From: Maritimibacter alkaliphilus HTCC2654
GTDB taxonomy: Bacteria > Pseudomonadota > Alphaproteobacteria > Rhodobacterales > Rhodobacteraceae
Assembly (NCBI RefSeq): GCF_000152805.1
Contig: NZ_CH902578.1
Coordinates: forward strand, 2,923,029 to 2,987,028
Length of the DNA stretch: 64,000 bases
Reading direction: 5' to 3'
This document shows positions 8,905 through 17,239 of this stretch, piece after piece. The translations under genes and the position numbers were made by a program. The first letter of the stretch is position 1, and every line of letters begins with the position of its first letter. Below the pieces are notes generated by a model. The model searched no databases. It saw only the letters and a program-made list of their open reading frames with translations, and was not told the DNA's origin.

Positions 8905-9678
8905 TCAGAGCAGGTTGTCCAAGCCCCGCAGCAGCCCGGTGATCCCCATCACCTTCTGCGCGGCCAACAATGTGCCCGGCACGAGGATGTCGGCCGAGTG
9001 GCTATCGGCATCGTGCGTGATCGTCAGGCGCGAATTACCCGCCGCGAAGGTGCTGGTGACGGTCGCCGAATAGCTCGGCATCCGGATCGAATGGACCTGA
9101 ACGCCGTTGACAGAGCCGCCGCGCAATCCCGGCTCGCCCTTGACCGTCGCGGGATCGACCTCGAAGGCCGGTTTCTTGATGTCCCCCATGCGCTCGGCCA
9201 GTTCGCGGGCCGTACCGGTCGGGGCGTCGGTCTTTTTCGGACGCGAGTAGTCGATGATCTCGAACCAGTCGAGGTATTCCGCCGCCATCAACGAAAACCG
9301 GGTCATCAGTGCGGCCGTCAGGGCGAAATTGCCGGACGCGACGACACCGAGCCGGGCCGCGCGTGCCGCGTCGTCGATCTTGGCGTAGTCCGCCGCCGTG
9401 AGGCCGGAGGTGCCGATCACCACGCGCCGTCCGGCGTCGATCGCCTGCATCGTGTGCGCGAACACAGCGTCGGCTTGGGTATAGTCCACGAGCACGTCGA
9501 ACTCGGCCTCTGTCAGCGCCTCGGCCACCGTGGCGAAACAAGGGGCGCCCTGCACCTGCTCACCCGCGCTGGACCGCGCGACGCAGGCGGTCAGGTCAAA
9601 GCGGGGGTCTGCGGCAAAGGCCGCCGCGATGGTTCCGCCGCTCAGGCCGGTCGCGCCGGCCATGCAGATGCGTTGCAC
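8905..9678 (-). CDS. DapB-like dihydrodipicolinate reductase family protein (atypical active site)
   Basis: A 257-residue protein with the DapB fold: N-terminal Rossmann motif MAGATGLSGGTIAAAF, GTSGLTAADY, SGNFALTAALM and DAPTGTARELAERMG. DapB reduces 4-hydroxy-tetrahydrodipicolinate in lysine/diaminopimelate synthesis. Where canonical DapB has HHRHK just before DAPSGTA, this protein has YSRPKK, so the His pair used in catalysis is missing. It may be a paralogue with another substrate. The start is GTG at 9678, with GAGGGAG upstream. Confidence 0.75.
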   Translation of the reverse strand: MQRICMAGATGLSGGTIAAAFAADPRFDLTACVARSSAGEQVQGAPCFATVAEALTEAEFDVLVDYTQADAVFAHTMQAIDAGRRVVIGTSGLTAADYAKIDDAARAARLGVVASGNFALTAALMTRFSLMAAEYLDWFEIIDYSRPKKTDAPTGTARELAERMGDIKKPAFEVDPATVKGEPGLRGGSVNGVQVHSIRMPSYSATVTSTFAAGNSRLTITHDADSHSADILVPGTLLAAQKVMGITGLLRGLDNLL

Positions 9679-9779
9679 TTGGTTCTCCCTCTTTTTCGGG
9701 GGCGAGATTGCGATGTCGGTCAGTATGCCGCAACCCCTGTCGCCGCGCAGGCCGGCATGGTCCCCACGGGCCACGCGTA

Positions 9780-10886
9780 TCAGCGGGACAGGTCGGCCTG
9801 ATAGAGTTTGACCTTGATCCCGCCGTTGTCGATGACCGGGCCCGAAGTCAGGTCGAACCCGGTGGCGTGGGCCAGCGCCTGATCGGAGGTGACGATACCG
9901 ACCCGCCAGCCCCGGAACCGTTCGGCGAGCACCCGGCCGAGCGTCCCGTAGAGCGCGTAGAGTTGCCCCTTGTTCCCGATGCGGGTGCCGTAAGGCGGGT
10001 TCACGATGACCAGTCCGGGCTCACCCTCGGGTGGCGTCAGCTCCGATAGCGGCTGGCAGCCGAAGGTGCAGATCTGGTCGACCCCGGCCGCTTCGGCGTT
10101 CCTGCGCGCGCCGTCGATGGCGCCCTGATCCCGGTCGTAGCCGTAGAAGCGCTGCATCGGCGTCGGACCCGAGCCTGCCCGCACGAGCGTCGCGAACCCG
10201 TCCGGGTCGAACGTAGCGAGGCTCTGAAACGCGAAGGCGCGGTCCCGTCCGGGTTGCAGATCCGCTGCGATCTCGGCGGCCTCCAGAAGGAACGTGCCGG
10301 AGCCGCACATCGGGTCGACGACGGTGTGGCGTCCGTCATATCCGCAGGCCCGCAAGAGGAGCGCGGCGAGCGTCTCACGGATCGGGGCCTTGCCGGTCGT
10401 GACCTTGTGTCCGCGCTTGTGCAGGCTCTCGCCCGAGGTGTCGACGCTGATGGTCACCAGATCGCGATCGATCCGAACCTTGATCGCGACCTCGGCCTCC
10501 GGGCTTATCGGCGCATCCATCGCGGCGGAGACGGCTTTTTCGACCCGTTCCGCAGCGGCGCCCGCGTGATAGATCTTGGACTTCCGGTTGGTCGCAACCT
10601 CGACCTTCACCGGCACATGCGGTTCCAGCGTATCGCGCCACGGAAACTTCCGTGACCGCTTGTCGAGCTGGGCCAGATGGAACGCCGGAAAACTCCCGAG
10701 CCGGACGAGTATCCGGGTCGCCCCGCGAAGCTCCAGATTGGCGCGCCAGACTTCTGACCAGTCGCCCCTGAGGGTCACGCCCCCCGGTTCCGGCTTGCCG
10801 CGCTTGAAGCCGAGGGCGGCGCATTCCGCTGCAAGCTGCGGCTCCAGCCCGGGCGGGCAGACGGCGAAGAAATCCAGTTCGGTCAT
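9780..10886 (-). CDS. THUMP-domain 23S rRNA guanine-N2-methyltransferase, RlmL-like
   Basis: A 368-residue class I RNA methyltransferase. The N-terminal half resembles a THUMP RNA-binding domain (about residues 40-160). The C-terminal half has the SAM motif DPMCGSGTFLLEAA and the catalytic NPPYG used by N2-guanine and N6-adenine methylases. Size and order match the N-terminal half of RlmL (23S G2445) and the YpsC/LadA-like family. The next gene upstream, a GNAT gene, lies 47 bases away on the same strand. Confidence 0.87.
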   Translation of the reverse strand: MTELDFFAVCPPGLEPQLAAECAALGFKRGKPEPGGVTLRGDWSEVWRANLELRGATRILVRLGSFPAFHLAQLDKRSRKFPWRDTLEPHVPVKVEVATNRKSKIYHAGAAAERVEKAVSAAMDAPISPEAEVAIKVRIDRDLVTISVDTSGESLHKRGHKVTTGKAPIRETLAALLLRACGYDGRHTVVDPMCGSGTFLLEAAEIAADLQPGRDRAFAFQSLATFDPDGFATLVRAGSGPTPMQRFYGYDRDQGAIDGARRNAEAAGVDQICTFGCQPLSELTPPEGEPGLVIVNPPYGTRIGNKGQLYALYGTLGRVLAERFRGWRVGIVTSDQALAHATGFDLTSGPVIDNGGIKVKLYQADLSR

Positions 10887-10933
10887 GGGATGGGATTACG
10901 GCATCGCGCCGCCAAGGGGAATACGGCGCACCG

Positions 10934-11413
10934 TCAGGCGCGTGTTTCCGGCGTGTCGAGCCGGAACTTGCGAAATGCCGCACCGCCGTATTCGACGCCG
11001 TCCACTTCCCGCGCCCCCAGACGCGCCAGCGCGGCGATGTGGTTCCGGCTCGGCGGCAACAGGAAGGTCACGAAAGGGATGCGTGGGTGGCGGGCGGCCG
11101 CGTTCAGACAGGCGCGCGCGATTCGGGGGCCCAATCCGAAGCGGTCCGGGCGCAGGACGAGGCCGAAATCCCATTCCTCGCCCTCTCTCTGGAACCCGCC
11201 CCAGCCTGCATAGACCCCGTCCACCACGAAGGCCCAGTGACCAAGCCCGTCGCGCCGCCAAGTCTCTTCCTTTGCGGCAACGAGTTCGGCCGATTGCCGG
11301 TCGCTCCAGTCGCCGGACAGAAGCGGCATGTGCGCCGCCACGCGCGGATCGGACATATGAGCGGTGATGTCGTCCAACGGAATGTCGCTCAGTCTGCGAA
11401 ATGCGATGTCCAC
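10934..11413 (-). CDS. GNAT-family N-acetyltransferase
   Basis: A 159-residue protein with GNAT architecture. It contains WAFVVDGVYAGWGGF (beta strands 2-4), then LRPDRFGLGPRIARACLNAA in the place of the acetyl-CoA binding R/Q-x-x-G-x-G/A helix, and a C-terminal strand near GAREVDGVEYGGAAFRKF. Substrate unknown. The start is GTG at 11413 with GAGGAG upstream, which excludes the hairpin-rich leader from the coding frame. Confidence 0.75.
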   Translation of the reverse strand: MDIAFRRLSDIPLDDITAHMSDPRVAAHMPLLSGDWSDRQSAELVAAKEETWRRDGLGHWAFVVDGVYAGWGGFQREGEEWDFGLVLRPDRFGLGPRIARACLNAAARHPRIPFVTFLLPPSRNHIAALARLGAREVDGVEYGGAAFRKFRLDTPETRA

Positions 11414-11600
11414 TCCGGACTCCTCTCGGATCGGTCCTGCGCTTCTTCGTTTCCCAAATACTTTCGGGGGGCGCCCGCAGGGCGCGGGGGCAGCAAGCCC
11501 CCTCCGCACCATCCATCAGGGCCTGCCCGGTGGGTCAATGCCCCACCGAGCGAAGCGAGGCCCCGTCGCGACGGGGGCGCAGCCTACGGCGCAATGAAAA
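11414..11600. repeat. Intergenic cluster of four hairpins
   Basis: The 233 bases between the GNAT and peroxiredoxin genes carry consecutive GC-rich dyads. They are GCGCCC-gca-GGGCGC (11471-11485), GGGGGC-agcaa-GCCCCC (11486-11502), CGGTGGG / CCCACCG (11528-11548) and the perfect 16-base palindrome CCCCGTCGCGACGGGG (11561-11576). The peroxiredoxin terminator follows. Similar mosaics are familiar between genes of Rhodobacteraceae. No coding frame is evident. Confidence 0.6.
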
Positions 11601-11624
11601 AGCCCCGGCACTCTGGCCGGGGCT
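11595..11624 (-). terminator. Intrinsic terminator of the peroxiredoxin gene
   Basis: A 9-bp stem AGCCCCGGC / GCCGGGGCT at 11601-11624 is followed on the minus strand by TTTTT. It lies 23 bases past the peroxiredoxin stop codon. Confidence 0.88.
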
Positions 11625-11646
11625 CTTCCTGCCGTCATCCCGGCGC

Positions 11647-12300
11647 TTACGCGGGATCCTTGATCGTGCGCAGGTAGGGCAGCTTGATATCCACATCGCC
11701 GTATTTGGCTTTGGCGTCGTCATCCGACACCGACAGCGCCACGATCACGTCCTGACCCGGGGTCCAGTTGGCCGGGGTCGCCAGCGGCGCACCGTCCGTC
11801 TTCATCACAGCGTCGAGCGCCCGCAGAACCTCGGCGAAGTTGCGGCCCACCGACATCGGATAGGTCATGGTCAGGCGCAGCTTCTTGTCCGGCCCGACGA
11901 TGAAGACCGAGCGCACGGTGGCGCTGTCGGCGGGCGTGCGGCCATCCGGCAGATAGGCGTCGGCGGGCAGCATGTCGAAGGCTTTGGCCATCGTCAGATC
12001 CTCGTCCGCCACGATCGGGAAGCCCGCCTTGGCGCCCGCGAAGCTTTCGATGTCGCCCTTCCATTTCTTGTGGTCCTCGACACCGTCGACCGAGATACCC
12101 AGAACTTTCACGCCGCGCTTTTCCCACTCATCGGCAAGCTGGGCGACCGCACCGAACTCGGTGGTGCAGACGGGCGTGAAATCCTTGGGGTGCGAGAACA
12201 GGATGGCATAGCTGCCATCGACCCATTCATGAAGGTTGATGTCGCCCTGATCGGTGGGCACGGTGATGTCGGGGATGGTATCGTTGATGCGAAGTCCCAT
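11647..12300 (-). CDS. 1-Cys peroxiredoxin (Prx6 type)
   Basis: A cytoplasmic thiol peroxidase of 217 residues. The peroxidatic Cys45 lies in DFTPVCTTE, and no other Cys is present, so there is no resolving Cys and it must be recycled by an external thiol. PMSVGRNFAEVLRALD and GQDVIV in the C-terminal half are typical of the Prx6 group. The start at 12300 (MGLRIND) has GGAGAG upstream. It is divergent from the aldehyde dehydrogenase gene. Confidence 0.94.
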   Translation of the reverse strand: MGLRINDTIPDITVPTDQGDINLHEWVDGSYAILFSHPKDFTPVCTTEFGAVAQLADEWEKRGVKVLGISVDGVEDHKKWKGDIESFAGAKAGFPIVADEDLTMAKAFDMLPADAYLPDGRTPADSATVRSVFIVGPDKKLRLTMTYPMSVGRNFAEVLRALDAVMKTDGAPLATPANWTPGQDVIVALSVSDDDAKAKYGDVDIKLPYLRTIKDPA

Positions 12301-12400
12301 GGAACTCTCCTTTTCCAATCGTCTCTTGTCTCAAACGTAATCTGATCGTGTTTCGCTTGAAGGGGGTTGTGGCAGAATGTCCGACTTGAATCGAGCGGTT

Positions 12401-12427
12401 TCATGGGGTGCTGTTCCGGCCCCATGA
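12401..12427. promoter_or_regulatory. Dyad in the divergent peroxiredoxin / aldehyde dehydrogenase control region
   Basis: Perfect 8-base arms TCATGGGG / CCCCATGA are separated by 11 bases, in the middle of the 208-base divergent interval. It may be an operator or a leader hairpin. No known regulator motif was recognised. Confidence 0.4.
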
Positions 12428-12508
12428 CGTAGCGGCAGAACGGCCCCGGCTTGTGCCCCCTGCGCCCCGGTGACAGAGTGCGCGCAAAGCGCAATATGGG
12501 AGGTTTCC

Positions 12509-13957
12509 ATGCTTGAGAAACGCGAATTCTATATCAACGGCGAATGGGTCGCTCCGGCCGAAGCACGCGACCACGAAGTGATCGACCCCTCTAAGGAAGA
12601 GGCCTGCGCGGTCATTTCGCTCGCGAGCGCGGCAGATGTCGACAAGGCGGTCGCCGCCGCCAAGGCGGCCTTCCCCGACTGGATGATGACTCCGGTGGAA
12701 GAGCGCATCGCTCTCGTCGAGAAGTTCCTCGAAATCTACAAGGCGCGGGCCGAAGACGTCGCGCAGGCCATCACGATGGAAATGGGTGCGCCGCTCGATC
12801 TGGCGCGCAGTTCCCAGTGGGGCGCGGGCTATGCCCATACGAAGGCGTTCGTGAAAGCGGCCAAGTCATTCGATTGGATCAAGCCGCTTGGCGATCACGC
12901 GCCGGATACGATGATCGTGCATGAGGCGGTCGGGGTCTGCGCCCTCATCACGCCGTGGAACTGGCCGATGAACCAGATCAGCCTCAAGGTGATCGCAGCG
13001 GCCATCGCGGGCTGCACGATGGTTCTGAAACCGTCCGAAGAAAGCCCGCTGGACGCGATGATCTTTGCCGAATGCATGCATGACGCCGGGTTCCCAAAGG
13101 GCGTCTTCAACCTCGTGAACGGCGACGGCGCTGTCACCGGCGACGCGCTTACCGGCCACCCGGACGTGGATATGGTCAGCTTCACCGGGTCGACGCGCGC
13201 AGGCATCGCGATCTCGCAGAACGCCGCCAAGTCGCTCAAAAAGGTGCATCTGGAACTCGGCGGCAAAGGCGCGAACATCGTTTTCGCCGACGCGGACGAG
13301 AAGGCGGTGAAACGCGGTGTCATGCACATGATGAACAACACCGGGCAAAGCTGTAACGCGCCCTCGCGGATGCTGGTCCAGCGCGAAATCTACGATCAGG
13401 CGGTCGAAACGGCGGCAGCTGCGGCGGACAAGGTCGCGGTGGGCGACGCGCATGAGGAAGGCCGCCATATCGGCCCGGTCGTGAACGAAGCGCAGTGGAA
13501 CAAGATTCAGGGTCTGATCCAGACCGGGATCGACGAAGGCGCCCGGCTCGTCGCTGGCGGCTTGGGTCGCCCCGACGGCATGAACCGCGGGTTCTTCGTC
13601 AAGCCGACGGTGTTTGCCGACGTGACCAACGACATGACCATCGCGCGTGAGGAAATCTTCGGCCCGGTCCTGACCATGATCCCCTTCGATACCGAAGAGG
13701 AGGCCGTGAACATCGCGAACGATACGGTCTATGGCCTGACCAACTACGTCCAGACGCAGGACGGGGCCAAGGCGAACCGCGTCGCGCTCAAACTTCGGTC
13801 CGGCATGGTCGAAATGAACGGGCAGCCGCGCGGGGCCGGTGCGCCGTTCGGCGGCATGAAGCAGTCGGGCAACGGTCGCGAAGGTGGCGTCTGGGGTATC
13901 GAGGATTTCACCGAGGTCAAGGCGATCGGCGGCTGGGCCGTCGACGCCGCCGAGTGA
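12509..13957 (+). CDS. NAD(P)-dependent aldehyde dehydrogenase
   Basis: Oxidises an aldehyde to its acid. It has 482 residues with the ALDH landmarks: TPWNWPM near residue 145, SFTGSTRAG, the general base Glu in LELGGKGAN, the catalytic Cys in NNTGQSCNAPSRM, EEIFGPVL and PFGGMKQSGNGRE. This subfamily includes betaine and 3-succinoylpyridine semialdehyde dehydrogenases, so substrate cannot be read from sequence alone. The start at 12509 has GGGAGG upstream; an in-frame ATG at 12470 is less well placed. Confidence 0.93.
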   Translation: MLEKREFYINGEWVAPAEARDHEVIDPSKEEACAVISLASAADVDKAVAAAKAAFPDWMMTPVEERIALVEKFLEIYKARAEDVAQAITMEMGAPLDLARSSQWGAGYAHTKAFVKAAKSFDWIKPLGDHAPDTMIVHEAVGVCALITPWNWPMNQISLKVIAAAIAGCTMVLKPSEESPLDAMIFAECMHDAGFPKGVFNLVNGDGAVTGDALTGHPDVDMVSFTGSTRAGIAISQNAAKSLKKVHLELGGKGANIVFADADEKAVKRGVMHMMNNTGQSCNAPSRMLVQREIYDQAVETAAAAADKVAVGDAHEEGRHIGPVVNEAQWNKIQGLIQTGIDEGARLVAGGLGRPDGMNRGFFVKPTVFADVTNDMTIAREEIFGPVLTMIPFDTEEEAVNIANDTVYGLTNYVQTQDGAKANRVALKLRSGMVEMNGQPRGAGAPFGGMKQSGNGREGGVWGIEDFTEVKAIGGWAVDAAE

Positions 13958-14157
13958 CGCCGGAGTGAAAGAAGGGCAGGGTCCAGCCATTCGGTTGGGC
14001 CCCGCCGATCAAAAATGCAGCGTTTTGCGTCCATGCGCGGCTTTGCGACGAGGCGAATGGTCAGGATCAGGCCCGGGCGTTGCTCCCCGAAAAGACCGCT
14101 CCTATATCTTTAATACAATTAACGAACAGTCATCCAACGCAGCCAGGGAGCCGCGCG

Positions 14158-14574
14158 TTGAGTTACTCGATCAGAATTCACCCGGATCGCCGCATTGCGG
14201 TGTTCCATTTCAGCGGTGTTCTGAACCCGCAGGTCGGCAAGCAGGCGTTCCTCGACTACATCAGGATGCCGGACTTCGATCCCCATTTCGCCATGCTGAC
14301 GGATGCGCGGCAGTTGAACGGCGTCGAGGCCTCGTTCCCGGAAATCGTCAGCGGTGTGATGAAGGTCATGCGGAATCTGCGACAGTTCGACCAGCCGGTG
14401 CGCAGTGTGATACTCGTCAACTCGGAAAAGCCGTTCGTCGTGGCGCGACTGCTCGATCAGGTGCTCGAACGCGCCAGCAAAATCCGCATCCATATCGCCC
14501 GTGAGGAGCATGAGGCGCTTGCGCTCGTCGGCTGTTCGGACACCGATTTCGCCCGCCTGGCGAACGCCGCCTGA
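14158..14574 (+). CDS. Hypothetical protein, STAS/SpoIIAA-like
   Basis: A 138-residue soluble protein. The alternation of strands and helices (SIRIHPDRRIAVFHFSG, FAMLTDARQL, SVILVNSEKPFVVARLLDQ) resembles SpoIIAA/STAS-like proteins of unknown role. The most likely start is a TTG at 14158, since GGGAG lies seven bases before it. An in-frame ATG at 14080 would give 164 residues with an unconvincing N-terminus. Six bases separate its stop from the stop of the convergent DUF1491 gene. Confidence 0.6.
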   Translation: MSYSIRIHPDRRIAVFHFSGVLNPQVGKQAFLDYIRMPDFDPHFAMLTDARQLNGVEASFPEIVSGVMKVMRNLRQFDQPVRSVILVNSEKPFVVARLLDQVLERASKIRIHIAREEHEALALVGCSDTDFARLANAA

Positions 14575-14580
14575 TCCTCG

Positions 14581-14910
14581 TCAGTCCAACCCCAGTTCGT
14601 CCAGCATGTGACGCCCGCGGGCATCCTCGACCTCGATCACCCACAGGTCCGGGTCGAACGACCGCTGCTTGCCGATCGACTCGTCCACGGCGCGTTCGTC
14701 GCCTTCGGCCAGAACCATCCATTTGCGCTCGCCCGTCATCAGGTCGACGCTGCGTTGAAACGCCTGCGCCTGACCGTCCATCGTGGCGAGCTTGACCAGC
14801 ACGGCCCCGGCGGTCGCATCGCCCTTGGCGACGACATATGTGGAGATGCCTTCGGCCTGAAGCCGGGCGAGGTATGCCGAAACCCAGATGCCGGTCGCAA
14901 GGCGGCTCAT
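14581..14910 (-). CDS. DUF1491 family protein
   Basis: A 109-residue protein matching DUF1491, a family confined largely to alphaproteobacteria: MSRLATGIWVSAYLARLQAEG, AGAVLVKL and a C-terminal DPDLWVIEVEDARGR. Function unknown. Its ATG overlaps the era stop by four bases, so translation is coupled to Era, an arrangement I recall from other Rhodobacterales. Confidence 0.85.
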   Translation of the reverse strand: MSRLATGIWVSAYLARLQAEGISTYVVAKGDATAGAVLVKLATMDGQAQAFQRSVDLMTGERKWMVLAEGDERAVDESIGKQRSFDPDLWVIEVEDARGRHMLDELGLD

Positions 14911-15827
14911 GCGTTCCCGTCTTTGAAGTCCAGACCCATTTCCGAATAGCGTTCGGATTCTTCCAGCCAGTTCGGGCGCACTTTTACCTGAAGGAACAGG
15001 TGAATCTTTCGGCCGAGGAATTCCTCAAGTTCCGCGCGTGCCGCCTGACTGACCGCCTTGATGGTCTCGCCCTTCTTGCCGAGAACGATGCCTTTGTGCC
15101 CGTCACGGGCGACGTAGACGATCTGATCGACGCGGGCCGAGCCATCCGGGCGTTCTTCCCAATGCTCGGTTTCGACGGTGAGCTGATAGGGCAGTTCCTG
15201 ATGCAGGCGAAGCGTCAGCTTCTCGCGCGTCATCTCGGCGGCGATCATCCGCATCGGCAGATCCGCGATCTGGTCCTCGGGGTAGAGCCACGGGCTTTCG
15301 GGCATCATGCCGGCGAGCCAGGTCTTGAGGTCCGCGACGCCATATCCCTTTTCAGCCGAGATCATGAAGGTTTCGACGAAGGGAAACCGCTCGTTCATGT
15401 CCTGCGTCAGGCCGAGCAGGACATCGGACGACACCTTGTCGATCTTGTTGATCGCAAGCGCGACGGGGCGATTGCGCGCCACCTCGGGCAGATGGTCGAG
15501 GATCGTCTCGACCCCCTTGGTGACACCGCGATGCGCCTCGATCAGCAGGACGATGACTTCTGCATCGGCAGCCCCGCCCCATGCGGCGGCGACCATCGCA
15601 CGGTCCAGCCGCCTGCGCGGTTTGAAGAGGCCAGGCGTGTCGACGAGCACGATCTGGCTATCCCCCTCCAGCGCGACACCGCGAATGCGCGCGCGCGTGG
15701 TCTGGACCTTGTGGGTCACGATGGACACCTTCGCCCCGACGAGGTGGTTCGTCAGGGTCGATTTGCCCGCGTTGGGCTCGCCGATAAGGGCGACAAATCC
15801 GGCACGTGTGGTCATGGCAGGGGCCAT
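14907..15827 (-). CDS. era: GTPase Era
   Basis: A Ras-like GTPase that binds the 3' end of 16S rRNA and helps 30S maturation. It has 306 residues. G motifs are GEPNAGKST (G1), DTPG (G3) and NKID (G4). The C-terminal KH domain carries VYVARDGHKGIVLGKKGETIK. Two starts are possible, 15827 and 15815; the first has AAAGGGG upstream. The usual rnc-era neighbourhood is split here, with rnc about 2.4 kb away. Confidence 0.96.
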   Translation of the reverse strand: MAPAMTTRAGFVALIGEPNAGKSTLTNHLVGAKVSIVTHKVQTTRARIRGVALEGDSQIVLVDTPGLFKPRRRLDRAMVAAAWGGAADAEVIVLLIEAHRGVTKGVETILDHLPEVARNRPVALAINKIDKVSSDVLLGLTQDMNERFPFVETFMISAEKGYGVADLKTWLAGMMPESPWLYPEDQIADLPMRMIAAEMTREKLTLRLHQELPYQLTVETEHWEERPDGSARVDQIVYVARDGHKGIVLGKKGETIKAVSQAARAELEEFLGRKIHLFLQVKVRPNWLEESERYSEMGLDFKDGNA

Positions 15828-15971
15828 AGCCCCTTTCTTTGCCTCGCGCTAGGGGGCGTGAGCGGCAAGGCGCGCGGGCGTGCGCCGGGCCGCGTTCGCA
15901 TGGCGCGGGAACACGGGCCTGCAAATTGCAGCTAAATCGGTATGGTGGGGATTAGGAATCAGGAGGACCTC

Positions 15972-16481
15972 ATGCCCGACGCCACCTGCACCTGTGGACG
16001 GGTGCGGATCGAGATCACCGGCAAGCCGATCATGGTCGCGGAATGCGGCTGCACCTCATGCCAGACTGCGGGGCAGGCCTTTGGCGGCGTGCTGACCGAG
16101 CATTACACCACGCCTTACGTCATGGTGCGCAAGGATCGCGTGCGACTTGCGTCTGGCGATGGCGCGCTCGAAGCCCGACGGTTGACGCCTGAAAGCGCGA
16201 CGCGCCGGGTCGTCGCGACCTGTTGCGGCGCGCCGATGTATCTGGAATTCGAGAAGGGCCATTGGCTTAGTGTCTATGCCGCGCGGCTGCCCGCGCAGGA
16301 CCGCGGCGCACTCGATTGCCGAACCATGACGAAAGACCTGCCGGAGGGTATCGTTCTGCCGAACGATGTGCCGAACCCCAAGCGACATACGCCGGGGTTC
16401 ATGTTGAAACTCATGGGCGCGTGGGTCGCGATGGGGTTCCGCACACCGAAGATCGACTGGGCGAGGGAGGCCACGGGATGA
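15972..16481 (+). CDS. GFA-like zinc-binding protein (DUF6151 type)
   Basis: A 169-residue protein with Cys pairs in the order of the glutathione-dependent formaldehyde-activating (GFA) fold: CTCGRV near residue 6, ECGCTSCQ near 25-30 and TCCGAP near 87. These could bind zinc. A true glutathione-dependent activity cannot be claimed. The start at 15972 has a perfect AGGAGG. Its stop overlaps the next start by four bases (ATGA). Confidence 0.75.
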   Translation: MPDATCTCGRVRIEITGKPIMVAECGCTSCQTAGQAFGGVLTEHYTTPYVMVRKDRVRLASGDGALEARRLTPESATRRVVATCCGAPMYLEFEKGHWLSVYAARLPAQDRGALDCRTMTKDLPEGIVLPNDVPNPKRHTPGFMLKLMGAWVAMGFRTPKIDWAREATG

Positions 16482-16771
16482 GCGAGGACAAGATCGAAGT
16501 CCGCAATATCAATTCACCGGATCACATCACGCGGGTGGATCGGACAAAGTACGAGGACATGAAGCAGGCCTTGCTGAAAGTGCTGCCATCCGAGGCGCCC
16601 GGATTAAAAGTCGCCGAGGCACAGGATGCGCTGAAACCGCATCTGGACCAGACCCTTTTCCCCGGCGGCGCGAAATCCGGCTGGTGGCTGAAATGCGTGC
16701 AGCTCGACCTCGAGTTCAAGGGCGAGATCAAGCGCGCGGAAAAACCGCCCGTGCGGCTTTACAAGGTCTAA
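16478..16771 (+). CDS. Small conserved protein (DUF6958-like)
   Basis: A 97-residue soluble protein with the conserved-looking segment FPGGAKSGWWLKCVQLDLEF and a C-terminal PPVRLYKV. It is translationally coupled to the preceding GFA-like gene. I recall this as a small family of unknown function often encoded near GFA-like or DUF1801-type proteins. No catalytic motif is visible. Confidence 0.65.
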   Translation: MSEDKIEVRNINSPDHITRVDRTKYEDMKQALLKVLPSEAPGLKVAEAQDALKPHLDQTLFPGGAKSGWWLKCVQLDLEFKGEIKRAEKPPVRLYKV

Positions 16772-17193
16772 CGCAATTTGGGCGGGCCGGGGTCGTTTTG
16801 CCGGTCCAGAACACCTTCGAGCCCCCAGCGGAGCCCCTGTCCGATCCGATCCGCCAGCGCCGAAAACCGCTCGGCCTTTTCGGGTGTCAGCACGTCGCGG
16901 GCCGCGGCATGGAACGTCTCGAGCCACATCGGAAAGTGCTCCGGCCGCACCTCGCCATTCGTGACATGCGCTTGCATCGGGCTGCCGCGAAAGCTGTGGT
17001 CGATCTGGAACGCCGCGCGCCAGAACCCGGCGATCTTCGCCTCATGCGCCCGCCAGACCGGCCCGTCGTCCGGTGCAATCGCCCGCGCGAAAATCGGACC
17101 GAGGACGTCATGCCGGCGCACGCGGGCGTAAAACGCAGCCATGAGGAGGTCGATGTCCTCAGCGGTCATGTCTTGTGCGGTCTCAGTGTTCAT
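16768..17193 (-). CDS. Group III truncated hemoglobin
   Basis: A 141-residue heme protein. FYARVRRHDVLGPIFARAI, WRAHEAKIAGFWRAAF and the proximal-His region PEHFPMWLETF fit the group III (trHbP) pattern. Such globins are linked to microaerobic or nitrosative stress and to ligands other than O2, but the precise role varies. It is convergent with the DUF6958-like gene, the two stop codons overlapping by four bases. Confidence 0.85.
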   Translation of the reverse strand: MNTETAQDMTAEDIDLLMAAFYARVRRHDVLGPIFARAIAPDDGPVWRAHEAKIAGFWRAAFQIDHSFRGSPMQAHVTNGEVRPEHFPMWLETFHAAARDVLTPEKAERFSALADRIGQGLRWGLEGVLDRQNDPGPPKLR

Positions 17194-17239
17194 GCCGACG
17201 TTATGAACCCGTTTCTCACGGGCGTCATGGGGCGCGATG

